Below are positions 8,853 to 20,089 of a stretch of DNA of 64,000 nucleotides, one piece after another. The stretch spans positions 1 through 64,000 of the forward strand of contig JAGBRL010000031.1 of the NCBI GenBank assembly GCA_017632345.1, given 5' to 3'. A model generated the notes under the pieces. It was given only the letters and a program-made list of their open reading frames with translations. It did not search any database and was not told the origin of the DNA. This DNA comes from Paludibacteraceae bacterium (GTDB lineage: Bacteria > Bacteroidota > Bacteroidia > Bacteroidales > Paludibacteraceae). The translations under genes and the position numbers were made by a program. Within the stretch, counting starts at the first letter, position 1. Every line of letters starts with the position of its first letter.

Positions 8853-11800
8853 TCAATCCAAATGTCGTTTAGCAATCTTAAACGCGCGACCGTTCACCAA
8901 CACTGTATAAGAGCCTTGACTCAAATCACTTAAATCAATCACCTTCCGGTTATGCCCTCTGCCAGTCTTTTGCACGCGTCCATTCGCATCAACCACAACA
9001 TACTCAAACTCTTTGCCATAGGCGTTTATAGTCAGACTTTGACTGAACAAAGTTGGATAAACCGCAATGTTCTTGAACTCGACCGAAGGGCCTTCCGCCT
9101 CGTCCACAAACTCAGCGACAACATCGCTGTCATACGACCTGAACACCTCTTGCGGTATGTACAGAGCCGAGCTTACAGCAGTATCTCTGCACCCCTGCGG
9201 GTTTGTAACAACCAAAGACACCTTGTAACGTTCCGCATTATAGAAGTAACACATCGGGTCTTCTACGTAAGACCTCAAACCTTGCGTAAATTCATCGCAA
9301 TACTGCGGATTGGCCGGCTGAATCAGTTCCCAATAAAGCACAGACGCATTCTTGGACTTGTTTTTGAACTGCACAAGAGCGCCTTGCTCAATTGCCACCT
9401 CCTCCTGCTCACAAGGATATTCAAGTCCGTTCACCTCAAACGAAAAGTCTGCCTCAAAATCCAAAACACCCACCTTAACCTCCCTGCGAGTCTCGACGCC
9501 GGTTGTTTTCGACACCCTCACCATAGTCACGACAAAAGGCTCCGTCACATTATGGAACTCTATCTCTTCTCGGAAAAGTTTGCCTTCATAAGGCCTCTTT
9601 CCATAGAACGTGTTTTCCGGATAGCCGTCACAACGATAATAGAACTCACCGGTGTAAGTATGTTCTGCATTGTCATAACATATTATTGATGCGTTTTTAC
9701 CTCTACACACCGCATGTTCAACAACCACATCAGCCTCCTTTATCATAGGGGTGTTCAACGTGACAACTTTAAAAGATTCAGAAACAGATGTTCCGCAACT
9801 ATTTTTTGCACTTATCCGGTAATACCTCAACGGCAACGTGTCGTTCAACTCTAACGAATGCACTTCCGAGTTCAAGTCTATTTTCGACACCAGATTATCC
9901 CACAGTTCTCCGTTTTCACTTACCTGCCAGAACAAATAAGACGCATATTTAACTGTATCAAAAAGAGTTACGGACATATCATTTGTCTTTTGAATCATAA
10001 AATCTCCGTGCAATAAACCTGAAGAATTCAGAAGCGCTGTATCTGCATCGGTATAGATATAGCCAACTTCCGGCAAACCTACAATCTCTACAGAAACCTC
10101 ATTGCTGACCATCTTATATTCGCCAGCGTAAGTTTCCCGTCTATACCAAGTCTTTGTTGATATAGGGTCCGGCGTATAAGTCTTTCCATTCGCTCCGTCG
10201 ATCTGAACATAATCTGACATTGTAAGATTTTCATTCTTGTAATACCACTTATAAGAGTATTCGCCATTACCGCCGGAAACATCGGACGCTTTGATGGCAG
10301 GCATTTCCGACCCGCTGCACACAAAGCCGTTTCCGTCAACAGAAATCACACCGCCCCTCAATGGTTCGACCTTGTAAGGAGTAACGCAGCTTTCTGCATT
10401 CTTCACTATATAGACTGTGCTGTCCAAAGCGTCTGCAGGAATAGAGCTAAGACCAAAAGGCAGAGGCTTTTCAAGTCCTTTACCTTTTATCATATAATCA
10501 ACAGAGGCATTGTCCGCCATAGTGGACACAGAATAGACAGCCTCAGAATCGGACTTAACCATCGTTGTTATTTCAAGTCCAAGTTCAGCCACATAATCCA
10601 CCATCACAGACTCTTGTCCCTCAATCTTAAGAATATTGCTGAACAAAGTGTCACATCCGTTCGTCATGCAGCGCTTCATCTGTTTAGTTCCGTCAGCAAC
10701 AACCGTAACACGCGGAGAAGTTCCGTTTGGCACAGCGTTCCATTCAACACCGTCCCTGGACTCAAACCACTGATATTTGACGTGCAAATCATCTGTCTCT
10801 GTCTCTAAATCATACTTTCCGAAAACATCAACAATAGAGCCGTTGCAAGGGAACAAACTCGTAGCCTCGACCACATTCCGTTCCGCCTCAATAGGACGAG
10901 CCGAATAGGCGCGCATAACACTCTGTTCAGACTCGCATACGTTCAGACCAGCACGCACAACAGTTTTCACATAAAAGTCTGAATAATCGCCATCAATACC
11001 GCCAAACGTTGCGAAAGAACGACCTTCCGACAAGCTGTCGGTCTCCGTACCATCCGCGCGACTTATCAAGACAGATACAGACTCAAACTCATCACCAAAC
11101 GCAGCTTCACAATCCGCCTTGACCGAATCCAGATCCTCCTTGTTCATCTTCATGCTGAAACGCTGTCCGACACACTTAAAGTCAGTCTTCTCAATCAATG
11201 CCAAATCAACGTTCAATTTAGGGTACACCCTCACAAAAACAGTCTCACTCGTGTCCGAATCACACATATCATCAACTATTCTGCGGAAATAAGCAGAAGT
11301 TTTGATATTGCTGACCTCAAGGTCCTTGGCAACACCGCAATCTTCAAACACAACCATATCATAGGACATCTGCCACAAATAACTCTTCTCTCCGCTTCCA
11401 CCTTCAGCCAAACCGCCCTCTATCTTCACATCACTGCCGTAACAAGCAGCCAAGTTTGCAGTCGCCATCGCTCCCTGAGAAAGTTCCGGCATAGAATCCA
11501 CGTTAAAGAACAACGAATCAGTCACACATCCGCTGTTAATGTCCACACCAACAACACCGTACTGAGTTGCCACAATGTCCGAAACTCGCCTTATAGCCAA
11601 AGAATCATTCAGACCGGTCCACACCGGATTAGAATCTTCGTCCAATATGAACCAATAATAATTAAACTCATCAAGGTTATCTACCTTAACTACAATAGAG
11701 TCAGAACTGCAATCTTTCTTGTTTTGATAAACAGAAGGATACTTCAGCCTCTTCCATATTGTCAGATTCAACGGCTCGCTATAAGCCAAACCGCACACAT

Positions 11801-14800
11801 CGCTATAAACCGCGCGCACAGCAACCTCATTATTTCTGTCAAAATCTATTTCCAACAAATTACCATAACGCAAGACATACTCAAGGTCAAGAGAATAGCC
11901 AAACTTGTTCAGTTCAGAAACCATCTTAAAATCACCGCCGTTCAACGCAATCTCCCATCCGCAAAGATAGTCGTTGCGACCTGTAAATTCTGCATAACCA
12001 CCCGTAGGCAACGAGCTAGACACTTTAGGCAGAACATCTTTGTGACAGAAAAGCGCTTTGTCTGACTCTAACGACAATTCCCCAGGAAGCACCTCTCCAT
12101 AACGATATAACGTCAAAGTATCAGAATAACAGACCCTGCCAGTCTCGTTAACTGCCGCCCTGCGAATAAAGCAAACTCTGCAACTAGGATTAACGACACC
12201 CTCTATTTTGTCGGCAGGCAACTCTTCCGGACTAACCGCACCATCTATGTCAGTCCATACGTTCTGCGCCTCGTCCATGCAGATTTGCCACTGATAAGAA
12301 AACACCCTCGCCTCTCCGCTATTAGGAGAAAAACGCCTGCCTTGAGCAAGACGGTAATTGCTCACCTTATCAAACTGCTCACCTGCGCAAACCGACTGAT
12401 TTCCGCTGATAATTCCGCCGTCACTCTTAGAGAAGAAAGACAATGGCACAGCCAAAGACGAAGACATACAGCCCACATTGTCAACACGTTTCAGATATAC
12501 AACCGAAGGAGTCTCCGCGCTAACCGAATCAAAAACAAGCGGGAAACCTATGTTCAATGTGTCGGTACATTCTTCATCTCGGAACCAGAACACATCATAA
12601 GGTTCGTTAGAAACATAATCGACATACATCTTATCCCCAAACTCAATGCCTTCTTTAAACTTTCGTCCCTCTGGCGAAATAGCTGATATATACACCTCTT
12701 CTATCTTAGCCTTTTTGTCGGACAAAGTTTGATTCACAAAATTTGAATAAGAGACAGAGCATCCGTCGCTAAACGCACGTCTCACTATATAGCTTGTGTC
12801 CATACCATCGGTGCCACCAACGGAGAATATCTGAGCGTAATCTATACGTCCGTAATAAACATCGCCCTTCTCCCACACAGTAGAGTCATTAATGGTGCGT
12901 CCCTTTGCAAACTCAAACCAAGTTTGGAACTCTTCAGTTTGCCTATCATACAGATAAGGCCCGAACTCCAAGTTTTTCCACAAAGAGTACAATTCAGAAT
13001 TCTGATCTACAACACCGCTGATCTTAGCACCTTTTTCTCCCGAACAATATATTTCCTGACTTTCCTGCAAAGAGCCTGCCATACTTACCGAATTAGCAAG
13101 CAACAATTTCTCTACCAGATTAAGTTTCGGAACAATATAAACTGATACCGTGTCCGAATAGATGCTCTGCTCCCGTTTTTCACCGTTCACTACCTGAGTG
13201 AAACTTGTGCGTCTGAAGAAAGAGACTTTCTTTTCCAGAACAGTCCTTGACACATCGTCATTAGCCAAGACCTTTGCCAGTTTGCAAGTGTCCAGATTAA
13301 CCGTAGCGCTCCTAACTTGCGAGCCGGACTTGCCCCATAAAATATTATCCGAAATCTCATCATCAACCTTGTACCACCAATCATAAGTCAAGTCCTCGCT
13401 GCCCTCGACAAACACTTGACCGGCCCCCTCTCCGCTACAAATCCAGAACACATCTTTCGACGCGTCAAACTTTTCAAACGTCAGGCTGCCACCATCAACA
13501 GAGAAGGTCTTAATCACAACAGTGTCATAGTTAGACGACAAGCACTTCAAATCATCCTTTGTCATAGTCTTCACAAAAAACAGCTCTTCCGCGCTCTTCA
13601 AAGATTCCGTAACATACTCTTCGTAAACCTCTGTTGTATCCTTAACTCTGCGCATCTTGTCATACCACACATAATCAAACCCTTCATGCAAGCCGTTCAT
13701 GTGCGAACTGCTACCACTGACAACCAACGGATTGCAAGTGACAAAATCAGGCTCGATAAGAAACTCATCTCTAACATTCACCACCTTGACCGCCGTTGTG
13801 TCGGAGATACAATCGTCATGCACAACCCTGCAAAAACGTGTCGTCTTGTACAAACGGTAAATCTCCTGCATTGAATTGCCCGTATATTTCACACTAGTCT
13901 GCTCTACAACCGGAGACCATTTGCTCCAGCCATCGCTCGTACGCTCCGACTTCAGCCACTCATAAGAGTAATTTCCTGAGCCGCCAGTAGCATCAGAACC
14001 ATCTATGAAAGAGAAATAACTGCCGTAGCAAACATCTACAGTCGCAACGTCTATTCGACCCGGATCAAGCAATGGATAAACCCTTTTTGTTACCGAATTA
14101 GACACATAGCTTCTGTCCGGATAATTGCCCACACTGCTGACTACCGCATAGAACTGGCACGTCTCTCTGATATAGTTCAACAGCAAATAAGCCAAACCGC
14201 CATCAGTCGCATTCTCCAAACGTTCCGTAACCTCAAAAGGCTGCGTCTCGTCTCCATCAACAACCTTTGCAAAAGATGACATTTTATCGCTCTTGTAGTA
14301 CCAATCTACAGAATACACTCCATCTCCGCCGGTTATATCCTCTAACATCAGATGGACACGGTCCTTATTCGTACAAACCACCTCGTCTCCAGACTTGTCA
14401 AACAACATTTTTGCAGATATTTTTTTGTAAACATCAAAATGGTAAACAATCGGTTCAGAAGAGCAGTCGCCTTTACCTTTAGTTGTAACATACACAAACA
14501 CAGAATCTCTGCCCTGCTTAAATTTGCCGTCCACCCAGACAGGATTGCCAACATTCCATGTTTTCAAAGATGGGTCTGCCGTCCAGCTATATACGTTTTT
14601 ATAATCACGAGGCACAGCAAGCATCACAGAATCCAGCGACTCCCCTTCGTAAACCGAGCTGCTAAGCAAAACAACATCCTCTGCCGACAAACTTGCACCT
14701 TCGTTAAACATCAGCTGAAGCAGGTTTTCCGAATAGACTTCAGTTCCGTTACACGGGTCAACAGCCCCAAGTCTGAAATATGTGTTCTCACTATAATTTT

Positions 14801-17800
14801 CCAAATCGACCACACACTCGCTCAATGTGCAACCCATTGTCAAACCAACAGCCTCAACTGGCTTCCACACATTGTCCAGCCCCATCTGATACCACTGCAA
14901 ACTAAGATTATTAGCAATGAGCGAATCCGCAGATAACCTAAACGTGCCGGTCTCACCCTTGCACTTGTACAAAGTTTTGACACGTTCAACCTCCTCGTCA
15001 AAAGAGACCGAACAAAGTTTCAGAGCTTCTTTACCATGAACTTCATAGACAGGGGACGAGACTGACATCGACTTGCCTCCATCCGGAAGATAAGTCAGCT
15101 TGCAAATATACATAACTTTAACACCCTCCTTAGCCTCAACAACCAACTCTGCAGCTTTACCTTTATTAGACCAGTTTACACCATCAAGGCTCTCATACCA
15201 CTGATGCACAAAATCCTCACTTCCAAGTTCATTGCCTCCAAAAGACGGATAGTCAGAAATGGACAGAGACACCTTTGTCCCGCCACAAACCACCGCTGGA
15301 GATATACTCTGCGAAACATCGGAACTCACCACGGGTACACCCTCAAAACCGTCGTTAAGATGAACGTAAACCGTAGAACGAGACTCACATTTTTCATTCT
15401 GCCCATAACGTTTCACATTTAAAGCCGCCACATTATAAAGGAACGACAACGAATCCAACTTAACTGTAAAGAACTCCCCGTTATACTCATACGACATTGG
15501 CGGCTGATTATTAATCGAGACCTCCAGCTTATCCTTGATTTTCAGATTTTTGCCCTCAACCCTAATATCTACATGAGAATTCTTTTCAAACTCTTCACGA
15601 ACGACAACCGACGGCAAAGCCTCCAAAGAGAAAGACAAGTCCGGCTCAACGTCAATGACTTTAGTCGCATACTTATTATAATTGTGACAATATCTGTCAA
15701 CAACATTAACACCTACTACATTTACTTCATCATCAAGATTTACAAAAGCATAGCTTTTTTCTTCCCCGTCTGCAACAACATCTGTTTCGCGGAGCCATTC
15801 ATACCTGAAATAACCAGACCCGCCATCCACGCCTAATACAGACAGAGTCGCGCCGCCACCAAAACAAACCGAATCATCACTCAGATTCAAAGAGATGTTC
15901 CCTATCATGTCATAAGTATCAAATTTGATAGTATCCGTCACACTTCGGCACTCGTCAGAAGTCACCCTCACTACCTCATAACTACCGCCTTTCTCTCTGA
16001 ACATCGAGCCATCAGACACAAGATTTCGCGTTTTATCGGCCAACGGAACACCGCCGTTTATCGTCCAAGTGTACAAGAAATCTCCGTCTTGAGCCAAATT
16101 TGCATCAGATATAGTAAACGGATTTCCTGCACAAATCATATCGTTCTTTGCCCCATCTGAATTTTCAACAAAAAGCCTGCCCTTCTCCAACGGACGAAGC
16201 ATATCCTCATTATTGAACTTAAAATCAGTCTCACCAACACAACCGTCTTTCTTTGTCAACACTTTAAACGAAACAGAACCGTCGAGCGGCAAGTCAATTT
16301 CGGCCAAAGCACCTTCAACCGTGTCGCCGTCAGCCAAGACAAAAGCATATTCGCGTCCCAGCTGCTTGTTAACACCGACATTCACAGTTTCACCTCTGAC
16401 CTTGCATTTATCAGACAACAAATCCTCCTGGGGCACTTTCAAATTCTCTCCCGCGACAATTTTCACAGGCTCTGTTGCGTAAACAGTATCATTACAACAC
16501 AATGCAAATGCATATACCACAGAGTCTTTATCAACAGAAAATTTCTTCACGCCTTTTCCGAACGGCGTATAAGAACCATCTTTATTTTCAAAACAATACT
16601 CAAAGCCAACCTTTAACCCTTGACTTTCAATATCCGAAGCATTCTTCAACAATACAGAACACTCTACCACGTCTCCGTAACAAATATCCAGATCACCTTT
16701 TTGACCATCCACCAAAAGATCAAAAGCCGGAACTGCATAAACAGCAAACGTGACCTCATTACTAACAGACTCCAGATAACCGGTCTCAGCCCCTCCAGGC
16801 ACATTAGACCTCACATACCGGCGCACCTTCACGTCCCTATCGACAGGTTTTATCCAAGCACCAGCCTCAAGATTTTCTGTGCGAATAATCTTCCCGTCAG
16901 CATCAGTCATACCGACCCACTCAGACCCGTTGAAATACTGCCAAATATAAGAGTATGAGCCTTCTCCATATCCGCCAATAACATGGTCGCCAAACAAAAA
17001 CTTGTTCAACTCGCCCTTGCAGACATACACCTTGTCGCCTTCCAGTCCGCCTCCTGCATAAATATTATTGTTCAGCATCCCTTTGATATAATTAACGCAA
17101 AGAAAAACAGGCTCGCTCACACAACCAGAAGAGACATTGACCTTCTCTATTTTCATATAATCGCAAGCTTCCTTATCATACCATGCGCTCGTTCTTATAT
17201 TGTTTGACACCTTATATCCAGAAACCGGGTTAATCAAAGAGCGAGCCGCCCATTCAAACTCTCCTTTGTCGTCAACATTATCACTCTTGACAGACAGGTA
17301 ATAACGGCTTTGGCTCTTCTCCTCATCTTCATTTCCAATTATAACGCTAAAGTTCTTATCTTCAGGCACTCTGACCTTAAGTCTATTCTCAAATTCGTCT
17401 GAGTTAGAGACACTGCCGCCTTCAACGTGAATAGCCTCCCTTTTTAATTCAGGATTACGATGAACCTTAATCAAGCTAGACAAATCGACAACAGTTCCGC
17501 AACCGTCCGTAACCGAGATTTTGGTGTTTACATCTGACTCTGATACCAAAACAAACGGCAAAGACAAGTTTGCTGTTACCTTCGAGCCATTGAACGCATC
17601 AAAATTAGAAGAATACGAATACAAGAACTCGCACGCCGCATTCTCTCCTTTGTAGCCGCAATAACGACCATCTTGCTTAGGCTCAAAATTAACATTAAGC
17701 ACAGAGTCTAGTTCACTGCCCGGACACATTGCAGGGAAATCTGAAACAGCAAAATCAGAAGAGCCTAACTTTTTGAAACATTTCACCATCACATAATTAT

Positions 17801-19127
17801 TCTCTCCGCTTGCATACACCTTTTTATTAAAATTCTTCAAATAAAGCACCTGTCTGAAATAGTAAGTCCTATTCTCTTTGAAAACACTTTTCGAGATGCA
17901 CAAATCCACATCTTCCTTCACATTTTCCGCACCGAAATCGGCAACCGGCCGCCAATTTCTGTCAACCGACGTTTTGTACTCCCAACCATAAACCACGCCG
18001 TAAACATCCTCCGTAAAAACATTAGACACACGGCTCCAATCTACAGACTTGCCCTCTATTTTAAAAGCGTTTTCCGAAGTGCAGCTAAAATCACCTACAT
18101 TTGGCAAAGCCTGCTCCGCAGGACAAACAAACCGCTCCACTTCGTTCTCATCAAACCCATCCAGATGCAACACATCGACAGCCTGAAAAGTCAGCACATT
18201 ACTCCCGCACGAAAAATTTGAGTTGTAATACACACGTTCAACAACACGTTTCTCTCCACTTTTGAAACTCAATCCACTTCCCAACAAATCCTTATAATTA
18301 GGATAAGTGCAAAAGCTCCTATCGCTTTTAATGTTGTCGTTCACAACTCTATCATCAGAGTTTGTCACTTTAAAGTACACAGACTCGTCTGAGAAATTAA
18401 ACAGACTAGGGTCTGTCTCATTTACAATAGGATAAACACCACCCTCGTCCGAATTATATATACCATAGACAGGAACGCCCTTGTCCTCTGAAATATTAGG
18501 TGTGACAGCCTCGTCCGGCTTTATCTTTCCAGCCGAGCAATCATGCACAGTGATAGTCACATAACTTGTGACCTGATCCAAATCTCTTCTTGTATTTTTC
18601 TTGTTATTAATCTGATAACCAGAAACATTCAAGTCTATTTTAATTGTTGCCTTTCCATCCTTAAAATCCACACCTACAGCATTCATCAAGTCCTTCGCAG
18701 AGAATGTTGTTCCCTTCAAATTCCCTAAAAACCATGTGAATTTTCTTGCATCTTTTATATTGTCAGTTTCTTCCTTAACATTGAAATATCTACCCAAGTC
18801 AATATCACCACAACTTAATTCATAAGTCACTCCACGGTCTTTTATTCTTTGACCATTACAGCCTCCATGATCTATGCTCCATTTGAAGTACTGACCAGCA
18901 TCATGATTTATTGAATATGTAGGCAAATAAAAGCACATGCGATCATCCGCCTTCACGTTTATATCTGAAAACAAAGAGTTTCCATGCGCAAGAACTTTCA
19001 AACTTGGCTTAATCCCCCATCCTATTTTAGAATCTGCACAAGTATCTGCCCAAACGTCAGCAAAACAAAATACACTAGCCAGCAGAATTAAAAATCTATT
19101 TACAAAACTATACATGTTATTTTTCAT
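8853..19127 (-). CDS. Giant T9SS-sorted surface protein with PKD/Ig-like repeats, 3424 residues
   Basis: Predicted to be exported by Sec through a signal peptide (FLILLASVFCFADVWADT) and carried to the surface by T9SS: the last 75 residues have the type A sorting pattern, with VAVYPTLFSQSLTINAYGKE, YVVVDANGRVQKTG and DLSQGSYTVLVNG. Between lie many modules of the form C-x-G, a GGSG turn, then Y-x-Y-x-W. Examples are near residues 466, 702, 996, 1087, 1279, 1386, 1582, 1700, 1896, 2246, 2559 and 2939, reminiscent of PKD/Ig-like domains of SprB-type adhesins. No enzyme domain was recognised. The ATG overlaps the stop of the preceding lipoprotein gene by 4 bp, so it belongs to the tra operon. 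Adhesion or partner recognition is a guess. Confidence 0.88.
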   Translation of the reverse strand: MKNNMYSFVNRFLILLASVFCFADVWADTCADSKIGWGIKPSLKVLAHGNSLFSDINVKADDRMCFYLPTYSINHDAGQYFKWSIDHGGCNGQRIKDRGVTYELSCGDIDLGRYFNVKEETDNIKDARKFTWFLGNLKGTTFSAKDLMNAVGVDFKDGKATIKIDLNVSGYQINNKKNTRRDLDQVTSYVTITVHDCSAGKIKPDEAVTPNISEDKGVPVYGIYNSDEGGVYPIVNETDPSLFNFSDESVYFKVTNSDDRVVNDNIKSDRSFCTYPNYKDLLGSGLSFKSGEKRVVERVYYNSNFSCGSNVLTFQAVDVLHLDGFDENEVERFVCPAEQALPNVGDFSCTSENAFKIEGKSVDWSRVSNVFTEDVYGVVYGWEYKTSVDRNWRPVADFGAENVKEDVDLCISKSVFKENRTYYFRQVLYLKNFNKKVYASGENNYVMVKCFKKLGSSDFAVSDFPAMCPGSELDSVLNVNFEPKQDGRYCGYKGENAACEFLYSYSSNFDAFNGSKVTANLSLPFVLVSESDVNTKISVTDGCGTVVDLSSLIKVHRNPELKREAIHVEGGSVSNSDEFENRLKVRVPEDKNFSVIIGNEDEEKSQSRYYLSVKSDNVDDKGEFEWAARSLINPVSGYKVSNNIRTSAWYDKEACDYMKIEKVNVSSGCVSEPVFLCVNYIKGMLNNNIYAGGGLEGDKVYVCKGELNKFLFGDHVIGGYGEGSYSYIWQYFNGSEWVGMTDADGKIIRTENLEAGAWIKPVDRDVKVRRYVRSNVPGGAETGYLESVSNEVTFAVYAVPAFDLLVDGQKGDLDICYGDVVECSVLLKNASDIESQGLKVGFEYCFENKDGSYTPFGKGVKKFSVDKDSVVYAFALCCNDTVYATEPVKIVAGENLKVPQEDLLSDKCKVRGETVNVGVNKQLGREYAFVLADGDTVEGALAEIDLPLDGSVSFKVLTKKDGCVGETDFKFNNEDMLRPLEKGRLFVENSDGAKNDMICAGNPFTISDANLAQDGDFLYTWTINGGVPLADKTRNLVSDGSMFREKGGSYEVVRVTSDECRSVTDTIKFDTYDMIGNISLNLSDDSVCFGGGATLSVLGVDGGSGYFRYEWLRETDVVADGEEKSYAFVNLDDEVNVVGVNVVDRYCHNYNKYATKVIDVEPDLSFSLEALPSVVVREEFEKNSHVDIRVEGKNLKIKDKLEVSINNQPPMSYEYNGEFFTVKLDSLSFLYNVAALNVKRYGQNEKCESRSTVYVHLNDGFEGVPVVSSDVSQSISPAVVCGGTKVSLSISDYPSFGGNELGSEDFVHQWYESLDGVNWSNKGKAAELVVEAKEGVKVMYICKLTYLPDGGKSMSVSSPVYEVHGKEALKLCSVSFDEEVERVKTLYKCKGETGTFRLSADSLIANNLSLQWYQMGLDNVWKPVEAVGLTMGCTLSECVVDLENYSENTYFRLGAVDPCNGTEVYSENLLQLMFNEGASLSAEDVVLLSSSVYEGESLDSVMLAVPRDYKNVYSWTADPSLKTWNVGNPVWVDGKFKQGRDSVFVYVTTKGKGDCSSEPIVYHFDVYKKISAKMLFDKSGDEVVCTNKDRVHLMLEDITGGDGVYSVDWYYKSDKMSSFAKVVDGDETQPFEVTERLENATDGGLAYLLLNYIRETCQFYAVVSSVGNYPDRSYVSNSVTKRVYPLLDPGRIDVATVDVCYGSYFSFIDGSDATGGSGNYSYEWLKSERTSDGWSKWSPVVEQTSVKYTGNSMQEIYRLYKTTRFCRVVHDDCISDTTAVKVVNVRDEFLIEPDFVTCNPLVVSGSSSHMNGLHEGFDYVWYDKMRRVKDTTEVYEEYVTESLKSAEELFFVKTMTKDDLKCLSSNYDTVVIKTFSVDGGSLTFEKFDASKDVFWICSGEGAGQVFVEGSEDLTYDWWYKVDDEISDNILWGKSGSQVRSATVNLDTCKLAKVLANDDVSRTVLEKKVSFFRRTSFTQVVNGEKREQSIYSDTVSVYIVPKLNLVEKLLLANSVSMAGSLQESQEIYCSGEKGAKISGVVDQNSELYSLWKNLEFGPYLYDRQTEEFQTWFEFAKGRTINDSTVWEKGDVYYGRIDYAQIFSVGGTDGMDTSYIVRRAFSDGCSVSYSNFVNQTLSDKKAKIEEVYISAISPEGRKFKEGIEFGDKMYVDYVSNEPYDVFWFRDEECTDTLNIGFPLVFDSVSAETPSVVYLKRVDNVGCMSSSLAVPLSFFSKSDGGIISGNQSVCAGEQFDKVSNYRLAQGRRFSPNSGEARVFSYQWQICMDEAQNVWTDIDGAVSPEELPADKIEGVVNPSCRVCFIRRAAVNETGRVCYSDTLTLYRYGEVLPGELSLESDKALFCHKDVLPKVSSSLPTGGYAEFTGRNDYLCGWEIALNGGDFKMVSELNKFGYSLDLEYVLRYGNLLEIDFDRNNEVAVRAVYSDVCGLAYSEPLNLTIWKRLKYPSVYQNKKDCSSDSIVVKVDNLDEFNYYWFILDEDSNPVWTGLNDSLAIRRVSDIVATQYGVVGVDINSGCVTDSLFFNVDSMPELSQGAMATANLAACYGSDVKIEGGLAEGGSGEKSYLWQMSYDMVVFEDCGVAKDLEVSNIKTSAYFRRIVDDMCDSDTSETVFVRVYPKLNVDLALIEKTDFKCVGQRFSMKMNKEDLDSVKADCEAAFGDEFESVSVLISRADGTETDSLSEGRSFATFGGIDGDYSDFYVKTVVRAGLNVCESEQSVMRAYSARPIEAERNVVEATSLFPCNGSIVDVFGKYDLETETDDLHVKYQWFESRDGVEWNAVPNGTSPRVTVVADGTKQMKRCMTNGCDTLFSNILKIEGQESVMVDYVAELGLEITTMVKSDSEAVYSVSTMADNASVDYMIKGKGLEKPLPFGLSSIPADALDSTVYIVKNAESCVTPYKVEPLRGGVISVDGNGFVCSGSEMPAIKASDVSGGNGEYSYKWYYKNENLTMSDYVQIDGANGKTYTPDPISTKTWYRRETYAGEYKMVSNEVSVEIVGLPEVGYIYTDADTALLNSSGLLHGDFMIQKTNDMSVTLFDTVKYASYLFWQVSENGELWDNLVSKIDLNSEVHSLELNDTLPLRYYRISAKNSCGTSVSESFKVVTLNTPMIKEADVVVEHAVCRGKNASIICYDNAEHTYTGEFYYRCDGYPENTFYGKRPYEGKLFREEIEFHNVTEPFVVTMVRVSKTTGVETRREVKVGVLDFEADFSFEVNGLEYPCEQEEVAIEQGALVQFKNKSKNASVLYWELIQPANPQYCDEFTQGLRSYVEDPMCYFYNAERYKVSLVVTNPQGCRDTAVSSALYIPQEVFRSYDSDVVAEFVDEAEGPSVEFKNIAVYPTLFSQSLTINAYGKEFEYVVVDANGRVQKTGRGHNRKVIDLSDLSQGSYTVLVNGRAFKIAKRHLD

Positions 19128-20086
19128 TTACTAATTTTTATCTTTTTTGAACACCACTCACTCCACAATCCCCAAGAGTCCTTGCATCTCACATGAACGA
19201 CATGCTCGCCCTCTTCCTGAAAAACGTGTTTAACGTAAGGCAATGCCGTAGCCGTCAGGTAAACCCCTCCATACGCAGCATCTCCGGCCTTGACATTATT
19301 CACGGTTCTTTTATTTACAAAATCATACCGTTCAGCAGTAAAAGGAGAGAACACTTCTCCGTCAAAATTATACTCGTAGGCAACGATTTCGTCTCCGTCA
19401 ATATCCTCACAAACAGCCTTCACACCCTTTATCATATTATTGTCCGAGTCAGCAACAAAAACAAAGTCTGGAGTCGGCGCCCTATTTGCCCAAACCTGCA
19501 AATAAACATAAAACAAGCCCTCCTTGCCTATCTTGTTCTTTATCTTCAGTGTAATACGAGCACTAACGAGAGCTCTGCCGCCAGAACTCATATCTATCGG
19601 ATTAGAAACTGATATTGTCCAATAAGGAGCGAGCTTCTCATAAAAATACTCTGCAGACTTGGTCTTCTCCTTTATGATTATCTTCCTATTATCAGAGTCC
19701 ATTTCGACAGAAAGATGATTTCCGACAGATTCAACAGATTTGAAAACATCGTCATATTCGTCAGACCCGTCCGTATAATATCCATACAGCGCAGTTGAGT
19801 TTAGCGTGCCATTAATCTCGTACGAAAAATCGCCAGAAATGCCGTACTTGTCCTCAAAATTAAAGTCAAGTTCAACAGAATCTCCCCAACACAGATCCAC
19901 CGCAACATACTTTTGGTTAAAAATCTCCTCAGAACCCCACTTCTCCGGATTTACAAGAGTAATGACAGGCTCGTCACAATGCTCCAATATATAATCATCG
20001 CGCGTATCACAAGAAACGAAACAGGAAAACACGCCACAAAGCACAAAGACTTTCCTAAACAACTCAAACTTTCTCATCTTACACAT
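19124..20086 (-). CDS. Lipoprotein of unknown function with a PKD-like C-terminal domain
   Basis: 320 residues. The signal ends in the lipobox FVSC, so the protein should be lipid-anchored; ATGs at 20086 and 20077 both give a workable signal. The body is beta-rich. The C-terminal 110 residues (RAPTPDFVFVADSDNN, VCEDIDGDEIVAYEYNFDG, VFQEEGEHVVHVRCKDSWG) look like a PKD/cadherin-type Ig fold with a calcium-loop-like DIDGDE. It starts 3 bp after traO and overlaps the giant gene by 4 bp. This places it between the T4SS outer-membrane component and the giant surface protein, so it may anchor or assist one of them. I do not recognise a named family. Confidence 0.8.
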   Translation of the reverse strand: MCKMRKFELFRKVFVLCGVFSCFVSCDTRDDYILEHCDEPVITLVNPEKWGSEEIFNQKYVAVDLCWGDSVELDFNFEDKYGISGDFSYEINGTLNSTALYGYYTDGSDEYDDVFKSVESVGNHLSVEMDSDNRKIIIKEKTKSAEYFYEKLAPYWTISVSNPIDMSSGGRALVSARITLKIKNKIGKEGLFYVYLQVWANRAPTPDFVFVADSDNNMIKGVKAVCEDIDGDEIVAYEYNFDGEVFSPFTAERYDFVNKRTVNNVKAGDAAYGGVYLTATALPYVKHVFQEEGEHVVHVRCKDSWGLWSEWCSKKIKISK

Positions 20087-20089
20087 ATA

